DNA from: Branchiostoma floridae
Lineage: Eukaryota > Chordata > Leptocardii > Amphioxiformes > Branchiostomatidae
Length of the DNA stretch: 64,000 nt
Assembly: GCF_000003815.2 (NCBI RefSeq)
Contig: NC_049982.1
Span: 33,574,186-33,638,185, forward strand
Direction: 5' to 3'
The notes beneath the pieces were generated by a model. That model was not told the origin of the DNA, did no database searches, and saw nothing but the letters and a program-made list of their open reading frames with translations. A program made the translations under genes and the position numbers. This document shows, one piece after another, positions 49,505 to 61,642 of the stretch. Position 1 is the first letter of the stretch. Every line of letters starts with the position of its first letter.

Positions 49505-52500
49505 ATGAGTAAAGCACATCCTCCCGAATTGAAGAAGTAAGTACAGTCTTGGATATATGATAAAGAACTAGAAGTCATTATAAAGCTGGGATTTTATCTG
49601 GGAAATTGGTAAATTTGGTCCTTATCCACGTGAGAGTTATATTTTTATAAACGTTTGCCTCGATGATAAAGAAGTTATGGTGTTGTAGTTATCGTAGTTC
49701 AGTCACAGAGCGTCTAGATCACGGTAATGAATCCATTTCTCCTTGTGTCGTTAACAGGTTCATGGACAAGCGGATGTGCTGTGAGTACAAATTATTCATT
49801 TTAATTAGAGTGAGATGGGTTTGAGTTTTAGATCCTTCTAATTTCTATCATCTAAATCAGGAGGGGGAGGGGGGTAGCGTCTACCAGGCTCCGTGGATCG
49901 GTGGTCTACTTGTAGAAAAAAAAATTGGACAAATTTATTGTCAAATTATAGTACGCTAGGGGAGTAAAAACACTACTATTATAAATTAAAGTAACCTCCC
50001 CACTTTACTGGCCGGCTAACTCCTCTAGCGTACTATTGACTATATCCGCCCGATTTGTGTAAAAAATGAGAATTATGATTAGTAGAAAAATTATGAGAAT
50101 GATTTATTTCGTTTTGTAAAACATCGCAGCCTATAGGGTGAATTGTGCTCAGTGTTTGAAGATATTAAAGCTTTTGTAGCTTGATAGTATTCACCGTAGC
50201 ACACCTTTTGCCTCTAACTTTATAACAGGAGTATTACTATTATGCATTTAAGTTCGCGGGGATTTAATTTCGCGGCAGCGGGAAAAAGGACTTATTGCGG
50301 TGGTTGTAACTTCGCGGTAACTCCGTAGACTAGAGTCTAATACCATAGTAGGAAAATGTTCGCGGTGGATTTAAGTTCGCGGTGAAGTGGTCAACGCGAA
50401 AACCGCGAATATTAATCCACCGCGAACATTTCTGCATTTACAGTATTTCTCCAACCGGTCTGCCTAAAAGTTAATCAGCCTCATTACTAGTACCCATTAT
50501 GGGTACCTGCCTATGGCACTGGCTGCAAATGCAGGTGTCACATGAATTTGAAATCATAATCAAACACCTCAAACGACCTCAAAAAAACTGTAAACAACCT
50601 CAAACAGCTCAAATATGTACTAATGTAGTGTACTGAGTAGGGCTGGGTAGTACAAATTGTAAATATCAGAGACTTGAAGAACTTAAAACGAATAGTTAAT
50701 GCCTACCTCACCGATATTCGCCAGCGTGATGTATTGTAAATGTCAGCACAGCTGCTAATGATGAGGTGTGGTCACAGCATAGATAAAAAAACAAAACCAA
50801 AAAAAAAACTGTTTTTTTTATTGGGCCGGTCCAGAAAAACCGGACCTGAAAAAACTTGGTGACCGGATGTTGGACAAATTGGAAAATGAACTGATTATAT
50901 GATCAGGCATTCACACGTTTTCGGGGTTACTGGTCTAGGAAAATAACAAGAGCGAAGCAGAGTAGACTCTAGAGTAATTTTTACCAACTTTTACAGTCAA
51001 TCGTACAGAGGTAGTTAGCCTTGTAGGATTTTTAAAACGCCAGTGGGAGTCGAATACTACACAAAACAGATTTCTTTGTAGCAAAATGGACCATTGTTTT
51101 GAGTATCGTTCACAAGTTTTCACATAATGAATCAGGTTCAGGTCTGGATCTGGACCTTATCCTCTGGCCCTGAACCGGACCTGGACCTGAATTTTCTGTA
51201 CTGGTACCCACCCCTATTACTGAGTTTATTGAGTTTATTGTGATACCCTTTAGCTCATGTACATTGGACAACAACCTTGTATGGCGCTCTGGATACATTG
51301 TTTATGCATTCATGAATAATAAAGAAAATGCAGCAAGTCCTAAGTAATTACCAGTTATTTCGAGTTAATCTGCCAGTTTCAAGGTCAGAGAAATTTCTGG
51401 TCACCTGACCACATTGCATAGGTCTGTGTTATTGTTAGGAGTCTAATTGGAGAAGTTTTCTATTCTTTGTTCAGTCCACCGATGACAGTAAGATAAAACT
51501 GTGGTTCATAGATTATAGCATAGTACAATTCTATCATCATCATCATCGGTCGACGTGATCACACATGTTCGCACATGTTTACACACGATGGGGTTATACC
51601 GCCCCCTATGGGGTAACATACCCTTTCGCTGGCTAATTACAAGACGGGGACGTGCCAGGTCTCCCGTCCTATCCAATTCTATCATTGTCAACTTATAACA
51701 CTTGAATACTGATATATATTTTTCAGCCGCAGTTTGCTTCGATCTTAAAACCAGCTGACTAACTCCTAATAAGGACCTTTTTTTTTTTTTAATTCATAAA
51801 TGCATAAATAATGTATTCAGAGAGCCACACAAGGTCGTTGTCCCATGTACATCTACAACTACATCGATTTATTACTAGACAAAACTCCGCGTGGGACATG
51901 ACGTCAAGGGATGTACACTGCATATTATTAGGCCCACTTTACATAACGCTTTTTGCGAGAGCGGGACTGGCGAGAGCGGGAGCCCTGTCGTATAAAGAGA
52001 GTTCCCATTTTCGGAGTCCCGCTGTCTTCAAATTTTCTCCCATCAACTACGAAGTGTTCGCCCGTCGACTCAGCTCAACCTGACTTTTGACTCAAGTTGC
52101 GGCTTGGGCAACCTGGCTCAAAAAAGTATTTTGGGCACTGTGAATTTGCCATGATGATACTTTGCTTGAGAAAAGGTGTAATTCAGCCTATAGAGTGGCA
52201 AAAAGCCACGAGTAGTTTCATTTTACAATACAGAACCTTAAGTAAGTAACTAATCCATGTATTTCTGACAAATCTATGTGATTTTCAAATGTTCAGATTT
52301 CAGGTTGAACTTTTCCCAAGGGACTTATTCCCAAGGGACCTGAAATCAGACTTTTTTGAGCAAAAAATTCAGGTTACAGATGGAAAATTGTATCACAGTT
52401 TTCTGCATGAGAATTTTGTACTGCACATTTTTTTGCATATTGCATGAAAAAAATTTTCCAGCGCAAATTCTTCCCACGCAGGAAACCCGTTCCCAAAAGT

Positions 52501-53585
52501 AAGGCCACTAAGGGCCACTGAGATCTAAACAAAGCAAATCTAGACAGTGCTCGAGATTAGAACTTTACAAGTCAGGGGCCGTCACCATTGACATTATCCA
52601 GAGTTCCTGTTGTACTCAAAACAATGGATGTGCTTATTGTGGCACAACTCCTAACCTCAACAATATTCATTGTTTTACAGTGCAGCTGAATGGCAACAGG
52701 AAAGTGTCGGGCATCTTGCGAGGTTTTGACCCCTTCATGAACCTTGTTATTGATGAGTGTGTGGAACTCAGAGGCAACGAGAGGCAGAGTATCGGCATGG
52801 TGGTACGTATATTATTATTAATATAGCATATTCATCAGAGATATGGAAGTATGGTGATGCCAAGGAATTTTCCTAGTAAAAGGACTTTACTGAATAAGAC
52901 TTCTGACAGTTCTTTCATGCACAATGAGAAAGTGAGTCATGCCATGCTGTGTATGTGCAAACTAACTCAGTAACTGTTGGACTGGACATTTTCGCGATAC
53001 GTTGAGGTCTTTGACCCCTGATGACAACGCTCCAGGATGACAGCATTACAACGTAAATGTTTTTTGAATAGTTGACAAAAGAAATATAAAGAACACAATA
53101 AATGAGCACACGTGCATCCAATGTGAACATGAAATGCATGGTATAATTTCATGAGTTAATGTTTACGCACCAGATCATGTACACCGAGTACATTAGGCAC
53201 TCTAGGATTGTTAACGTTGCTCTGATCTGGTGTTTCATTATTCTTCGAAGGTAATGAAGAATGGAATCATAATTTCTGGCGGACATTGTGACGATTTTTT
53301 TTCAACGTTAGGTCTTTTGATATGTGCGATCACTACAACGTTAAATTTTTGCAGTGAGGAAGATGATGATTATAGGTTCTAGGGATGTGTTGGGCAGAAG
53401 ATGATAGTAATACATAGAACCTTGACTTCGGGCCCGTGACAAAACCTACAAAAGTTTTTTCGGACATGGCGACCAAAATGGCTTGGAGTATCAAGCTGTT
53501 CTTCATTCCTCTCTTTTTTTTTCATTTTCAGGTGATCCGTGGCAACAGTATCATCATGTTGGAAGCCTTAGAGAGAGTCGTTTGA
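49505..53585 (+). CDS. SNRPG: Small nuclear ribonucleoprotein G (Sm-G)
   Basis: Exons 49505-49536, 49758-49780, 52681-52802 and 53532-53585 join in frame to about 76 aa. It starts [17 protein letters not shown], as in vertebrates, and ends [11 protein letters not shown]. Sm1 motif: [20 protein letters not shown]; Sm2: [17 protein letters not shown]. The RGN of Sm2 and the D and N residues of Sm1 that contact the Sm-site RNA are present. Role: one of seven core proteins of the U1, U2, U4 and U5 snRNP ring, in the nucleus. The gene is divergent from NF-YA. Poly(A) signal AATAAA at 53816-53821, 231 bp past the stop. Intron 2 (2.9 kb) carries several MITEs. Confidence 0.97.
50236..50443. mobile_element. 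Mariner-like MITE, GCGG-rich, copy 2
   Basis: Related over its length to 43006-43211. Right end CATTTACAG followed by TA; left end diverged. In SNRPG intron 2. Confidence 0.75.
50638..51217. mobile_element. MITE with TAGGGCTGGGTA ends, copy 1
   Basis: Left end TAGGGCTGGGTA, right end TACCCACCCCTA. A TACTGAG heptamer is duplicated outside (50631-50637, 51218-51224). The interior has GGTCCAGAAAAACCGGACC and other palindromes. hAT-like. Confidence 0.8.
51530..51680 (-). mobile_element. LINE 3' tail fragment
   Basis: A (CATCAT)n run next to a GGGGTTATACCGCCCCCTATGG-like stretch parallels the 3' end of the CR1/L2-like copy at 12944-13748, so this is probably a tail-only insertion. No coding left. 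Confidence 0.5.
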
Positions 53586-54759
53586 CCACACCATGGGAGT
53601 ATTGTGTAAAGGTTTCTGCATTGAAGGGGGCCCTGCCTGGACCAGTTTAATTAGCGCACTTCAGTTATGTTACTAAATTAATGTCTTAGTTAGGTCATGT
53701 GTGTGGTGTTTGCCACTAACATTCCACTGTGAACATACATGTGTTCTGAAAAGAACGAATTATGACTGAAGGTCAAGTTTGTAAAACGTAATACAGTTAT
53801 ACGTAATACACTGGAAATAAAGATCATAAATGAAGGAAAATTGTATGTCAGATTGTCACACAATGCGGTGTATATAGCTTTATTTCCATTGTTTAGTATG
53901 AGAGAAGCATACAAGTAGTAACTTTGGTTATCAAACTGACACTTTTCCAGTTTTCATTTGCAATGGGCACTCTGAATCTTATGTTTTTGTATGACTGTTT
54001 TACCGTCATCGTCAATGACATGTTGTTCAAGCATCTTTCTTATTAATTTTTTTATACCACTTATGATACTAGTACTTAAAGGAGTCCTAAACTCCAGAAG
54101 AGTGTTATTTTCCAATAAATATCAACTTTAGGAACTATAAAATGTATACTATTTCATTTTACACAATAAAGTAGCCACTAGTCCTACATGTGTACGTGCA
54201 TAAAAAAGGAGTCAGTATTCTACCAAACACCCCAAGCACTCTTTAATTAAATACATGCATGTAATATCAGCCCATGGCTGAATGCAATGTGTATGACAAG
54301 GCCTGACAGAAGTTTGGTTACAAAGCCAATTTGAGGTCCTGGGCGATGTTAAAAAAGCGTCTTGTTATGTGTTCAATTATCAGTTATATCCTGTGATCAA
54401 TTGGCTTTTCTTTGAACATCGCCCCTCATTTATTCTGAAAATATGCATGATTGTGAGAGAAAGTGTCTATACATGTAGGAAATACATGGGTATGGTCTGC
54501 ATGGGTTAAGTGAGTGTCACATTGTTGTACAAACACACATTGCCTATTTCCCAAGTGAAATTATGCAAAAAGTCAGCGGATTATATATTAATTGATCCAT
54601 GATATATTGAAAAATAACAGTCTCTTTTGTAGTTTAGGACTCTTAATCTGGGAGGTTTTACTATAAAACATTGCACTGAATTAAAAATAATAGAAAATCT
54701 GGTCAATACTCAGTGTTCGTTGATCTTTCTACCATCAAAACTAAAATTGTTGTATGCAA

Positions 54760-55149
54760 TAGGGCTGGGTATCGGTACAGCGTACCGGTACAAAACCGGT
54801 TTTTCTTATTGGGCCGGTCCAGAAAAACTGGACCTGAAAAAATTAGGTGTACCAGATGTTGGACCGATTAGAAAATTAACAGATTATTTCATCAGGCATT
54901 TACACGTTTTGGCGCTTCCAGGTAGAAGAAAATAACAAGAGTGAAGTAGAGTACAGTTTATAGTAATTTCTACCAAGTTTTACAGCCAATCGTACAGGTG
55001 CAGTTAGCGTTGTAGGATTTTAAAAAGCCAGTGTAAGTCTAATACTCAACCAAACAGATTTCTTTGTAGTGAAATGGACCATTAGTATGAGTCATGCTGA
55101 ATCAGGTCCGGACCTGGACCTGAATTTTCTGTACCGGTACCCAGCCCTA
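54760..55149. mobile_element. MITE with TAGGGCTGGGTA ends, copy 2
   Basis: Ends TAGGGCTGGGTA and TACCCAGCCCTA, with a duplicated TATGCAA outside on both sides (54753-54759; 55151-55157 after one extra T). The interior shares GGTCCAGAAAAACTGGACC-type palindromes with 50638-51217. Confidence 0.85.
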
Positions 55150-55289
55150 TTATGCAATGTTCAGCCTTGTTTGAAATTACTGGGCCATCTTAGATTCCAA
55201 TTTGCATATTTAATATGTATTTATATGAGGCATCACTTAAGCTATCTACAAACCAAAAATCATGACAATCCTTCAATCCTTTAAAAGTA

Positions 55290-55760
55290 TGACACTAAAC
55301 CTGCCCTGCAGTTCCAAAACAAGTCGCTAGGGGGCCCAAACCTATAGCACTTACTCTCAGCATCAAGAGCTGTCTACCACTCAAAACTCAAAGATGCAGC
55401 ATGTTCAGAAGTCGAAATATCAAACCCGAAAATTCCGCTGCAGTACCATAACAGGTCACTTGGGGGCCCAAAATCTAATCGTTTCCAGGTCTTATCAACA
55501 ATCAATCCAGGTGTCCTCAAGTTATGCTGGTCTTCTACAAACATACATACATACAAACGCTACCCAAAACATAACCTTGGCAAAGGTAAAAAGTCGCTTT
55601 CACAAGGGCTATCTACCACATGAAAATAACAACCACAGCATATCCAGAACACGAGATGAAGCTCCGCTGCAGTACCTTAGCAAACCGCTAGGGGTCCCAT
55701 TATCGAACTTTACGTTCCTTTTCCTGACCCCTACCCACCTACCAAACATCATCAGGATCC
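55290..55760. repeat. CTGCAGTACC-type repeat blocks
   Basis: Three blocks with CTGCAGT(A/T)CC followed by an AGGGGGCCC-like section, related to 36310-36440 and 45500-46060. Without recognised terminal repeats here. Confidence 0.45.
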
Positions 55761-56727
55761 ATCCAAGGCTTCTCGAGTGTTTGGCTTCTCACATTACTCG
55801 CACATCAAAGTATTTTATTAACAGTCAATACTGCCATGGTTTGTGCAACAAACAACCATGTCACTAAAACAAACACATATCATACATGTATGTTCTATCT
55901 CTTTGGTCTATGGGAGGCAACATGTATAAAGTCAGTCACCGCAGGATTCATGACAATAAAATAAACTTGTTAAATGTGCAGCTTCTGTAATGCACCAAAA
56001 TGAGACCCAGTATGTACAAACATTTGCTCCTTCATAATTTTTTATTCTTTCCCTATTATACAGAAATATAAAGTATGCTGGATATTTTGAGTTCAATGTA
56101 CATGTACAGTTACTTCCCCCTATGTAGGAATGAAGGTGCCGAGTAAAACATGTCTAACATATTTGATAATATTTTAGCTTATTACAACCTAGAGGCAGGG
56201 ATATCCAACAGAAAAGTTTGTATTAACTAATATCAACAAAAAGTGGGTCGTGCTCTTGTCAGATACAGACATTTCAATCTATTTTCTTTACTCACTTCAT
56301 AACAGATTTTCTAAAGCTTAGTTATGAAGACACAAAGAATGTACCATTTAGGTAGAGAGTCGCAGCTCTCTCTCAGGCAGGCATACACAGTCGCTTCAAA
56401 CAGTGTTATTATTTAATAAATACCATTTGATCATATCATCTGTGCAAAAGATAATTTTACAAATATTTCTTTGTGTTATGTCATATGGATACAACAGTAA
56501 CAGATTATGATATCTAGAATATACATGTAGAGGCATCAACATTGTAATGATAAAGAGATAATCCACAATCAGTAGCCAAAACTTTTATACTACCAAGAAA
56601 AGATCGGTGATGTCCGTGCTCCTTTCGATGTAAAGTGTTTCAGTGCCAAATCTACAAAACAAACAAAAAAGGTAATGACAGATTTTGGAAGTTATTGATA
56701 CAAGAACAAATTGTATTTATATACAAT

Positions 56728-57968
56728 TCAATCTCTACAACTGGATAAAAAACGGATATTTACTTCCGGACGTTTCGAGAGACATCCGTCTCTCTTCTTC
56801 AGCGTCACTTTACTATTTCCATCCGTGACCAGGACACCGATGTAGCGAGCGGCCATGTATTCCTGAAACGTTTTGTGCAGAAAGGCACAGTAGCAGGTGC
56901 GTTTGATTCTGGAGAAAGAGTAATCTCTAGTCAGGAGGCCCATGTCTAACATGTTATCAGCGTTCACTTCATACTTCTTTGTGATCTCATTTAAGTTAAA
57001 CTGGAGCTGCTCCTGCTCTAGCCCCTCCCAAGACAGTTTTTCCAGGCCTCGTAACGCTTCTTGTATGTTGAGAGGAAGCTGATCACCATCCAATGGAAGG
57101 CTTTTCTTTGTACAGGATCGCTTAGCAACCGAAAGCATAATCATTTCATAAAGTTCAGCTTTGTTAGAAGGCAATTCGTTGTTGCTATCTTCCCAGACAA
57201 CACAAATGAGAACGTTGTTGAGAGGATTAACTACTATTTCTGACAAATTGATGTTACTTTGAAACTGTTCCACTAGTTTAGAAGCAGACTCTGGGACTTA
57301 AAAAAGTATTTGTGTATAAACTCTTCTGAATTTTCTTTATTGTAGCCAACAATTTTGTAGAACTGGTGACATTTCTCCAGGTCTTTGACACAGTGGTATG
57401 GCCTGGAGGTGACCAGGACATGACAGTTCCTGACGATTTTAACCTGAATCAAGTCCACCACATCTGTGACTTCCCTAGCTGCCTGACTGAGCTCATCTAG
57501 ACCATCTAGAATGAAGAGAACATCATCCTGGTTCTCTTGGATGCATGACCAGAGCCTTTCTGGGGTGAATTTTGTATCCTTTGGTAGGAGCTGCTCAAAT
57601 ATTGCTTCGTTTACTTTCCCAGCTAAGTGTCGCATTTCAAGAAAGAAAACAATCTTAAATCTGTCCAATTTCCCGTTGGACCAATCATGGGCAAGTTTCT
57701 GACAAGAGCACGACTTCCCTATACCAGAGTCACCCTCTACCCTTACGTTTCTGACATCTTCACCTTCCTTTACCTTGTAAGCTTACGATAGTGTCTGTGT
57801 TCTGAAAGTGCCCCCTGTCATCCCTTCGCTGGAGCTGCAGGCTGGTGTAGACTTCTCAAAGATCCAGGTTGAGGTCTTCACGCCACGACAGAGGCCGCAC
57901 ATGCGCATATTCTGTAGCATACAGGTCCTTCAGACAGACGATGATGTCGTCAACCGCGTCAGACAATC
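56728..57968 (-). pseudogene. NLR-type NACHT NTPase, broken copy
   Basis: The exon starts after an acceptor at 57969-57971. It shows the pre-NACHT linker (DAVDDIIVCLKDLYATEYAH, RPLSWREDLNLDL), an in-frame TGA at 57858-57856, EVYTSLQLQRRDDRG, then a frame change near 57780. NACHT follows: Walker A GDSGIGKS (about 57738-57715), Walker B VLFILDGLDEL, sensor VLVTSRPY. A second frame change lies in a T6/A6 run near 57301-57306, then VPESASKLVEQF and the helical domain with AFLHKTFQEYMAARYI. It stops soon after, with no LRRs. NLRs are cytosolic innate immune sensors, numerous in lancelets. One stop plus two frame breaks suggest a pseudogene; the homopolymer break could be a sequencing error. No N-terminal death-fold exon found. 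Confidence 0.85.
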
Positions 57969-57971
57969 CTG

Positions 57972-59338
57972 TATTGTGTGCAGATTCATAAAGATATTAT
58001 ATTGCAGGCAACTTGTAACACAATTCTTTTGCTTTCGCTTCAAAGTGGCTTTACACCCGATCTTAATTTTCCGGCTGCATGCATGCGTTCCTGTTCATCC
58101 TGCAGACAATCTGAGGATTCCTTGAGGGCGTTTCTGTTGCATTTTTCATGCATTCCGCATCTTCTGTTACCAATCCATCCTCACCATTATCTTAACTTGC
58201 ATGGCCACATTTTATGAAAAAAAAAAGCTTCTTGTTTCCATACATTGTGCTGTAAAAGTGTTAGTAGTATGACTTACTTGGGATGGCAACTGAACAAAGT
58301 TTGGGAATGTTAATATCTTATTTTAACAGTGACACAAACAGAGAACAACAAGCATGATAAGGTGAAGGTAGGCCTTCTAACTCAACATATTTGAGAATGT
58401 TTACGTCAGAGGGTCTACCAGTAGTGCTTATTCAATTCAGAGATTTTTCCATAAAAATCTCTTTCATGTGCTCAAACTAAAACGAATCAGAAAGGGATGA
58501 CTTGTCCACTGTCTGACTTATCAGGATGTGGCCTTATTAATGGACTTTTGGTGGCCATTAAACGTACATTGACAAACACTGTAATAAGAGCCAGTTCATC
58601 AGGAAATCGCAATTTAGATCTGTCGCTGTCATGTTGCTATTTACATAAACAAATTATGAAGGCCAGACAGACAAATTATATATAACGTCCTTGCTCTTAC
58701 CTGAGTATATTTTCTGCTATCTGACGGATTATATGATGTTGTCAGTAAGTAGTTCAGATTCGGCAAGAGAAATAAACTGACACAAATAATAGCAAGTTGG
58801 GCGTGCGATTTAATCCGGTGCGCTTCATGTGGAAAATATCAGAAAGAATCACACGACTTTTTTAAACCAATCAACTTTGATTTGGATACTAATGGCTAAT
58901 CTAAAACGCGCTATCTAATTGGATGATATCTGGAGTAAAAGGCCCCAATCGGTGGCCAATGGTGTCGTGTCAGTATTCGACATAGGAAGACATCATTGAA
59001 CGCTCCTCTTCGCTGATTGGCTGCATTTTGATAATCAAATTATCAAACTGCACGTGCAGGAAGACACATTGTCAATTACAGGTGCTTGTCAAGGAATTTG
59101 GATTGCGTTGTTCGTGTCATGGAGGTTGGTTCCTTGTTCGTGTTTTGCCATATTTTTCGCAGTTTGGGGATTCCGCGCGGGATATTCTACGGATTATTGC
59201 GGGACTGCTGGCCACCTAGAACTACACTTATGTCTGAGGTGGGTGGCGTACTCGTTACAATTTGTTAAATACCAATAAACGGACAGTTAACATTGATAAT
59301 AACACATGTGTTCCATGCGTTAGCTACCTTACGTTAGG
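57972..59338. other. Flank of the NLR relic; no gene recognised
   Basis: CCAAT/ATTGG motifs cluster at about 58945-59025 (CCAATCGGTGGCCAAT, CTGATTGGCTG), which may mark an old promoter. Short open frames at 59028-59280 have no recognised domain. Confidence 0.4.
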
Positions 59339-59370
59339 CCATGTTGATTTGATTGTATGGATGACATCCA
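59339..59370 (-). repeat. Dispersed ~30-bp motif, copy 3
   Basis: Reverse complement of the motif at 1119-1148 and 38530-38560. Confidence 0.5.
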
Positions 59371-59569
59371 CGCGCATCAATTTTTGCGCTATTCTATTGT
59401 CTATTCTAGAGTTATCATAGCTCCATAGATAGGAGTAACCATCATCATCAAGTATTTGTTTTATATGGTGGATCCAAGTTTTCTTATGATTATTTACAGG
59501 TACAATTTGTTGACAGAGTAGTGCGTCTATTTGTAAAGGGTGTGTAGAGTAATTCAAACTAAACAATAT

Positions 59570-59626
59570 GTATGTGGATCCCCAAACAATATAACCTACG
59601 GTAATATTGTGTGGGGATCCACATAC
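59570..59626. repeat. Hairpin with GGATCC arms
   Basis: Arms of 23 bp containing TATGTGGATCCCC and GGGGATCCACATA around an 11-nt loop. Confidence 0.8.
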
Positions 59627-59765
59627 AAAACTACACTGTAGCCCCTAAGACTTCTCCAAAAAAGATTTGTTCGCATCCGGTTCCCATTTCTTCGCCCATT
59701 CAGAGCCACTATTTACAAAGTTTAGAATTTTGAACATTTTTGATAGAAATAGACTTCAGCTCACC
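59600..59765 (+). pseudogene. LINE reverse transcriptase C-terminal scrap
   Basis: Plus-strand translation gives GNIVWGSTYKTTL, a stop, LRLLQKRFVRI, then frame-shifted PFRAT.YKV and KFRILNIF. This matches the region after the RT core in CR1/jockey-like elements. It abuts the satellite array. Confidence 0.65.
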
Positions 59766-60141
59766 CTCACCCAGGTCAAACTTGGTATCGATAGAAAGGT
59801 CTCTAGGTAGGGAATAGTGAGCCACAGACCGCATAATTCTAGTGTACATTGTTGCCGAGACATTCTCGATCATAGGTTCACCTTAGCCGTAACCCCTACG
59901 TAACACATACGGGCGTATATACGCTTGCGATTCCGAAGTCTTCAAAGTTATTCCGGTGGGTCAAACTTGGTATCGTTAGAAAGGTCTCTAGGTAGGGAAT
60001 AGTAAGCCACAGACCGCATAATTCTAGTGTACATTGTTGCCGAGACATTCTCGATCATAGGTTCACCTTAGCCGTAACCCCTACGTAACACATACGGGCG
60101 TATATACGCTTGCGATTCCGAAGTCTTCAAAGTTATTCCGG

Positions 60142-60381
60142 NNNNNNNNNNNNNNNNNNNNNNNNNNNNNNNNNNNNNNNNNNNNNNNNNNNNNNNNNNN
60201 NNNNNNNNNNNNNNNNNNNNNNNNNNNNNNNNNNNNNNNNNNNNNNNNNNNNNNNNNNNNNNNNNNNNNNNNNNNNNNNNNNNNNNNNNNNNNNNNNNNN
60301 NNNNNNNNNNNNNNNNNNNNNNNNNNNNNNNNNNNNNNNNNNNNNNNNNNNNNNNNNNNNNNNNNNNNNNNNNNNNNNNNN
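60142..60381. other. N run inside satellite (240)
   Basis: The spacing across it equals three repeat units, so the length seems estimated or masked rather than arbitrary. Confidence 0.95.
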
Positions 60382-61536
60382 CCGCATAATTCTATTGTGC
60401 ACTGTTCCCGAGATATTCTCGATCATAGGTTCACCTTAGCCTACCGCTGCGTCACACATACGGGCGTATATACGCTTGCGATTCCGAAGTCTTCAAAGTT
60501 ATTCCGGTGGCTCAAACTTGGTATCGTTAGTAATGTCTCTAGATAGGGAATGGTAAGTCACAAACCGCATAATTCTATTGTGCACTGTTGCCGAGATATT
60601 CTCGATCATAGGTTCACCTTAGCCTACCGCTACGTAACACATACGGGCGTATATACGCTTGCGATTCCGAAGTCTTCAAAGTTATTCCGGTGGGTCAAAC
60701 TTGGTATCATTAGAAAGGTCTCTAGGTAGGGAATGGTAAGCCACAAACCGCATAATTCTATTGTGCACTGTTGCCGAGATATTCTCGATCATAGGTTCAC
60801 CTTAGCCTACCGCTACGTAACACATACGGGCGTATATACGCTTGAGATTCCGAAGTCTTCAATGTTATTCCGGTGGGTCAAACTTGGTATCGTTAAATAG
60901 GTCTCTAGGTAGGGAATAGTAAGCCACAGACCGCATAATTCTAGTGTACATTGTTGCCGAGATATTCTCGATCATAGGTTCACCTTAGCCTACCGCTACG
61001 TAACACATACGGGCGTATATACGCTTGCGATTCCGAAGTCTTCAAAGTTATTCCCGTGGGTCAAACTTGGTATCGTTACAAAGGTCTCTAGGTAGGAAAT
61101 GGTAAGCTACAGACCGCATAATTCTATTGTGCACTGTTGCCGAGATATGCTTCATCATAGGTTCACCTTAGCCGTAACCGCTACGTAACACATACGGGCG
61201 TATATACGCTTGAGATTCCGAAGTCTTCAAAGTTATTCCGGTGGGTCAAACTTGGTATCGTTAGAAAGGTCTCTAGGTAGGGAATGGTAAGCCACAGACC
61301 GCATAATTCTATTGTGCACTGTTGCCGAGATATTCTCGATCATAGGTTCACCTTAGCCGTAAACGCTACGTAACACATACGGGCGAATGTACGCTTGCGA
61401 TTCCGAAGTCTTCAAAGTTATTCCGGTGGGTCAAACTTGGTGTAGTTAAAAGGTCTCTAGATAGGGAATAGTAAGCCACAAACCACATAATTGGATTGTG
61501 CATTGTTGGTTGACCAATTAAAATTTTCTAAGACTC

Positions 61537-61642
61537 NNNNNNNNNNNNNNNNNNNNNNNNNNNNNNNNNNNNNNNNNNNNNNNNNNNNNNNNNNNNNNNN
61601 NNNNNNNNNNNNNNNNNNNNNNNNNNNNNNNNNNNNNNNNNN
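61537..61642. other. N run inside satellite (106)
   Basis: Preceded by about 27 bp of non-satellite sequence (from TTGGTTGACCAATTAA at about 61505). Confidence 0.95.

Larger units (their letters stand above)
53586..56727. other. Intergenic, SNRPG to NLR relic
   Basis: SNRPG 3' UTR at first, then AT-rich sequence with a MITE (54760-55149) and CTGCAGTACC-type repeat blocks (about 55290-55760). The 157-codon open frame at 55394-55867 runs through those blocks and is not a gene. Confidence 0.55.

Noticed and set aside
53000..53060. Possible C/D snoRNA in SNRPG intron 3 (TGATGA-like box)
   Set aside because: No matching D box and terminal stem at the right distance.
55394..55867. 157-codon plus-strand frame
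   Set aside because: It runs through interspersed repeat blocks related to 36310-36440 and 45500-46060.
59028..59280. Three overlapping short frames near CCAAT motifs
   Set aside because: No homology recognised and no splice partner.
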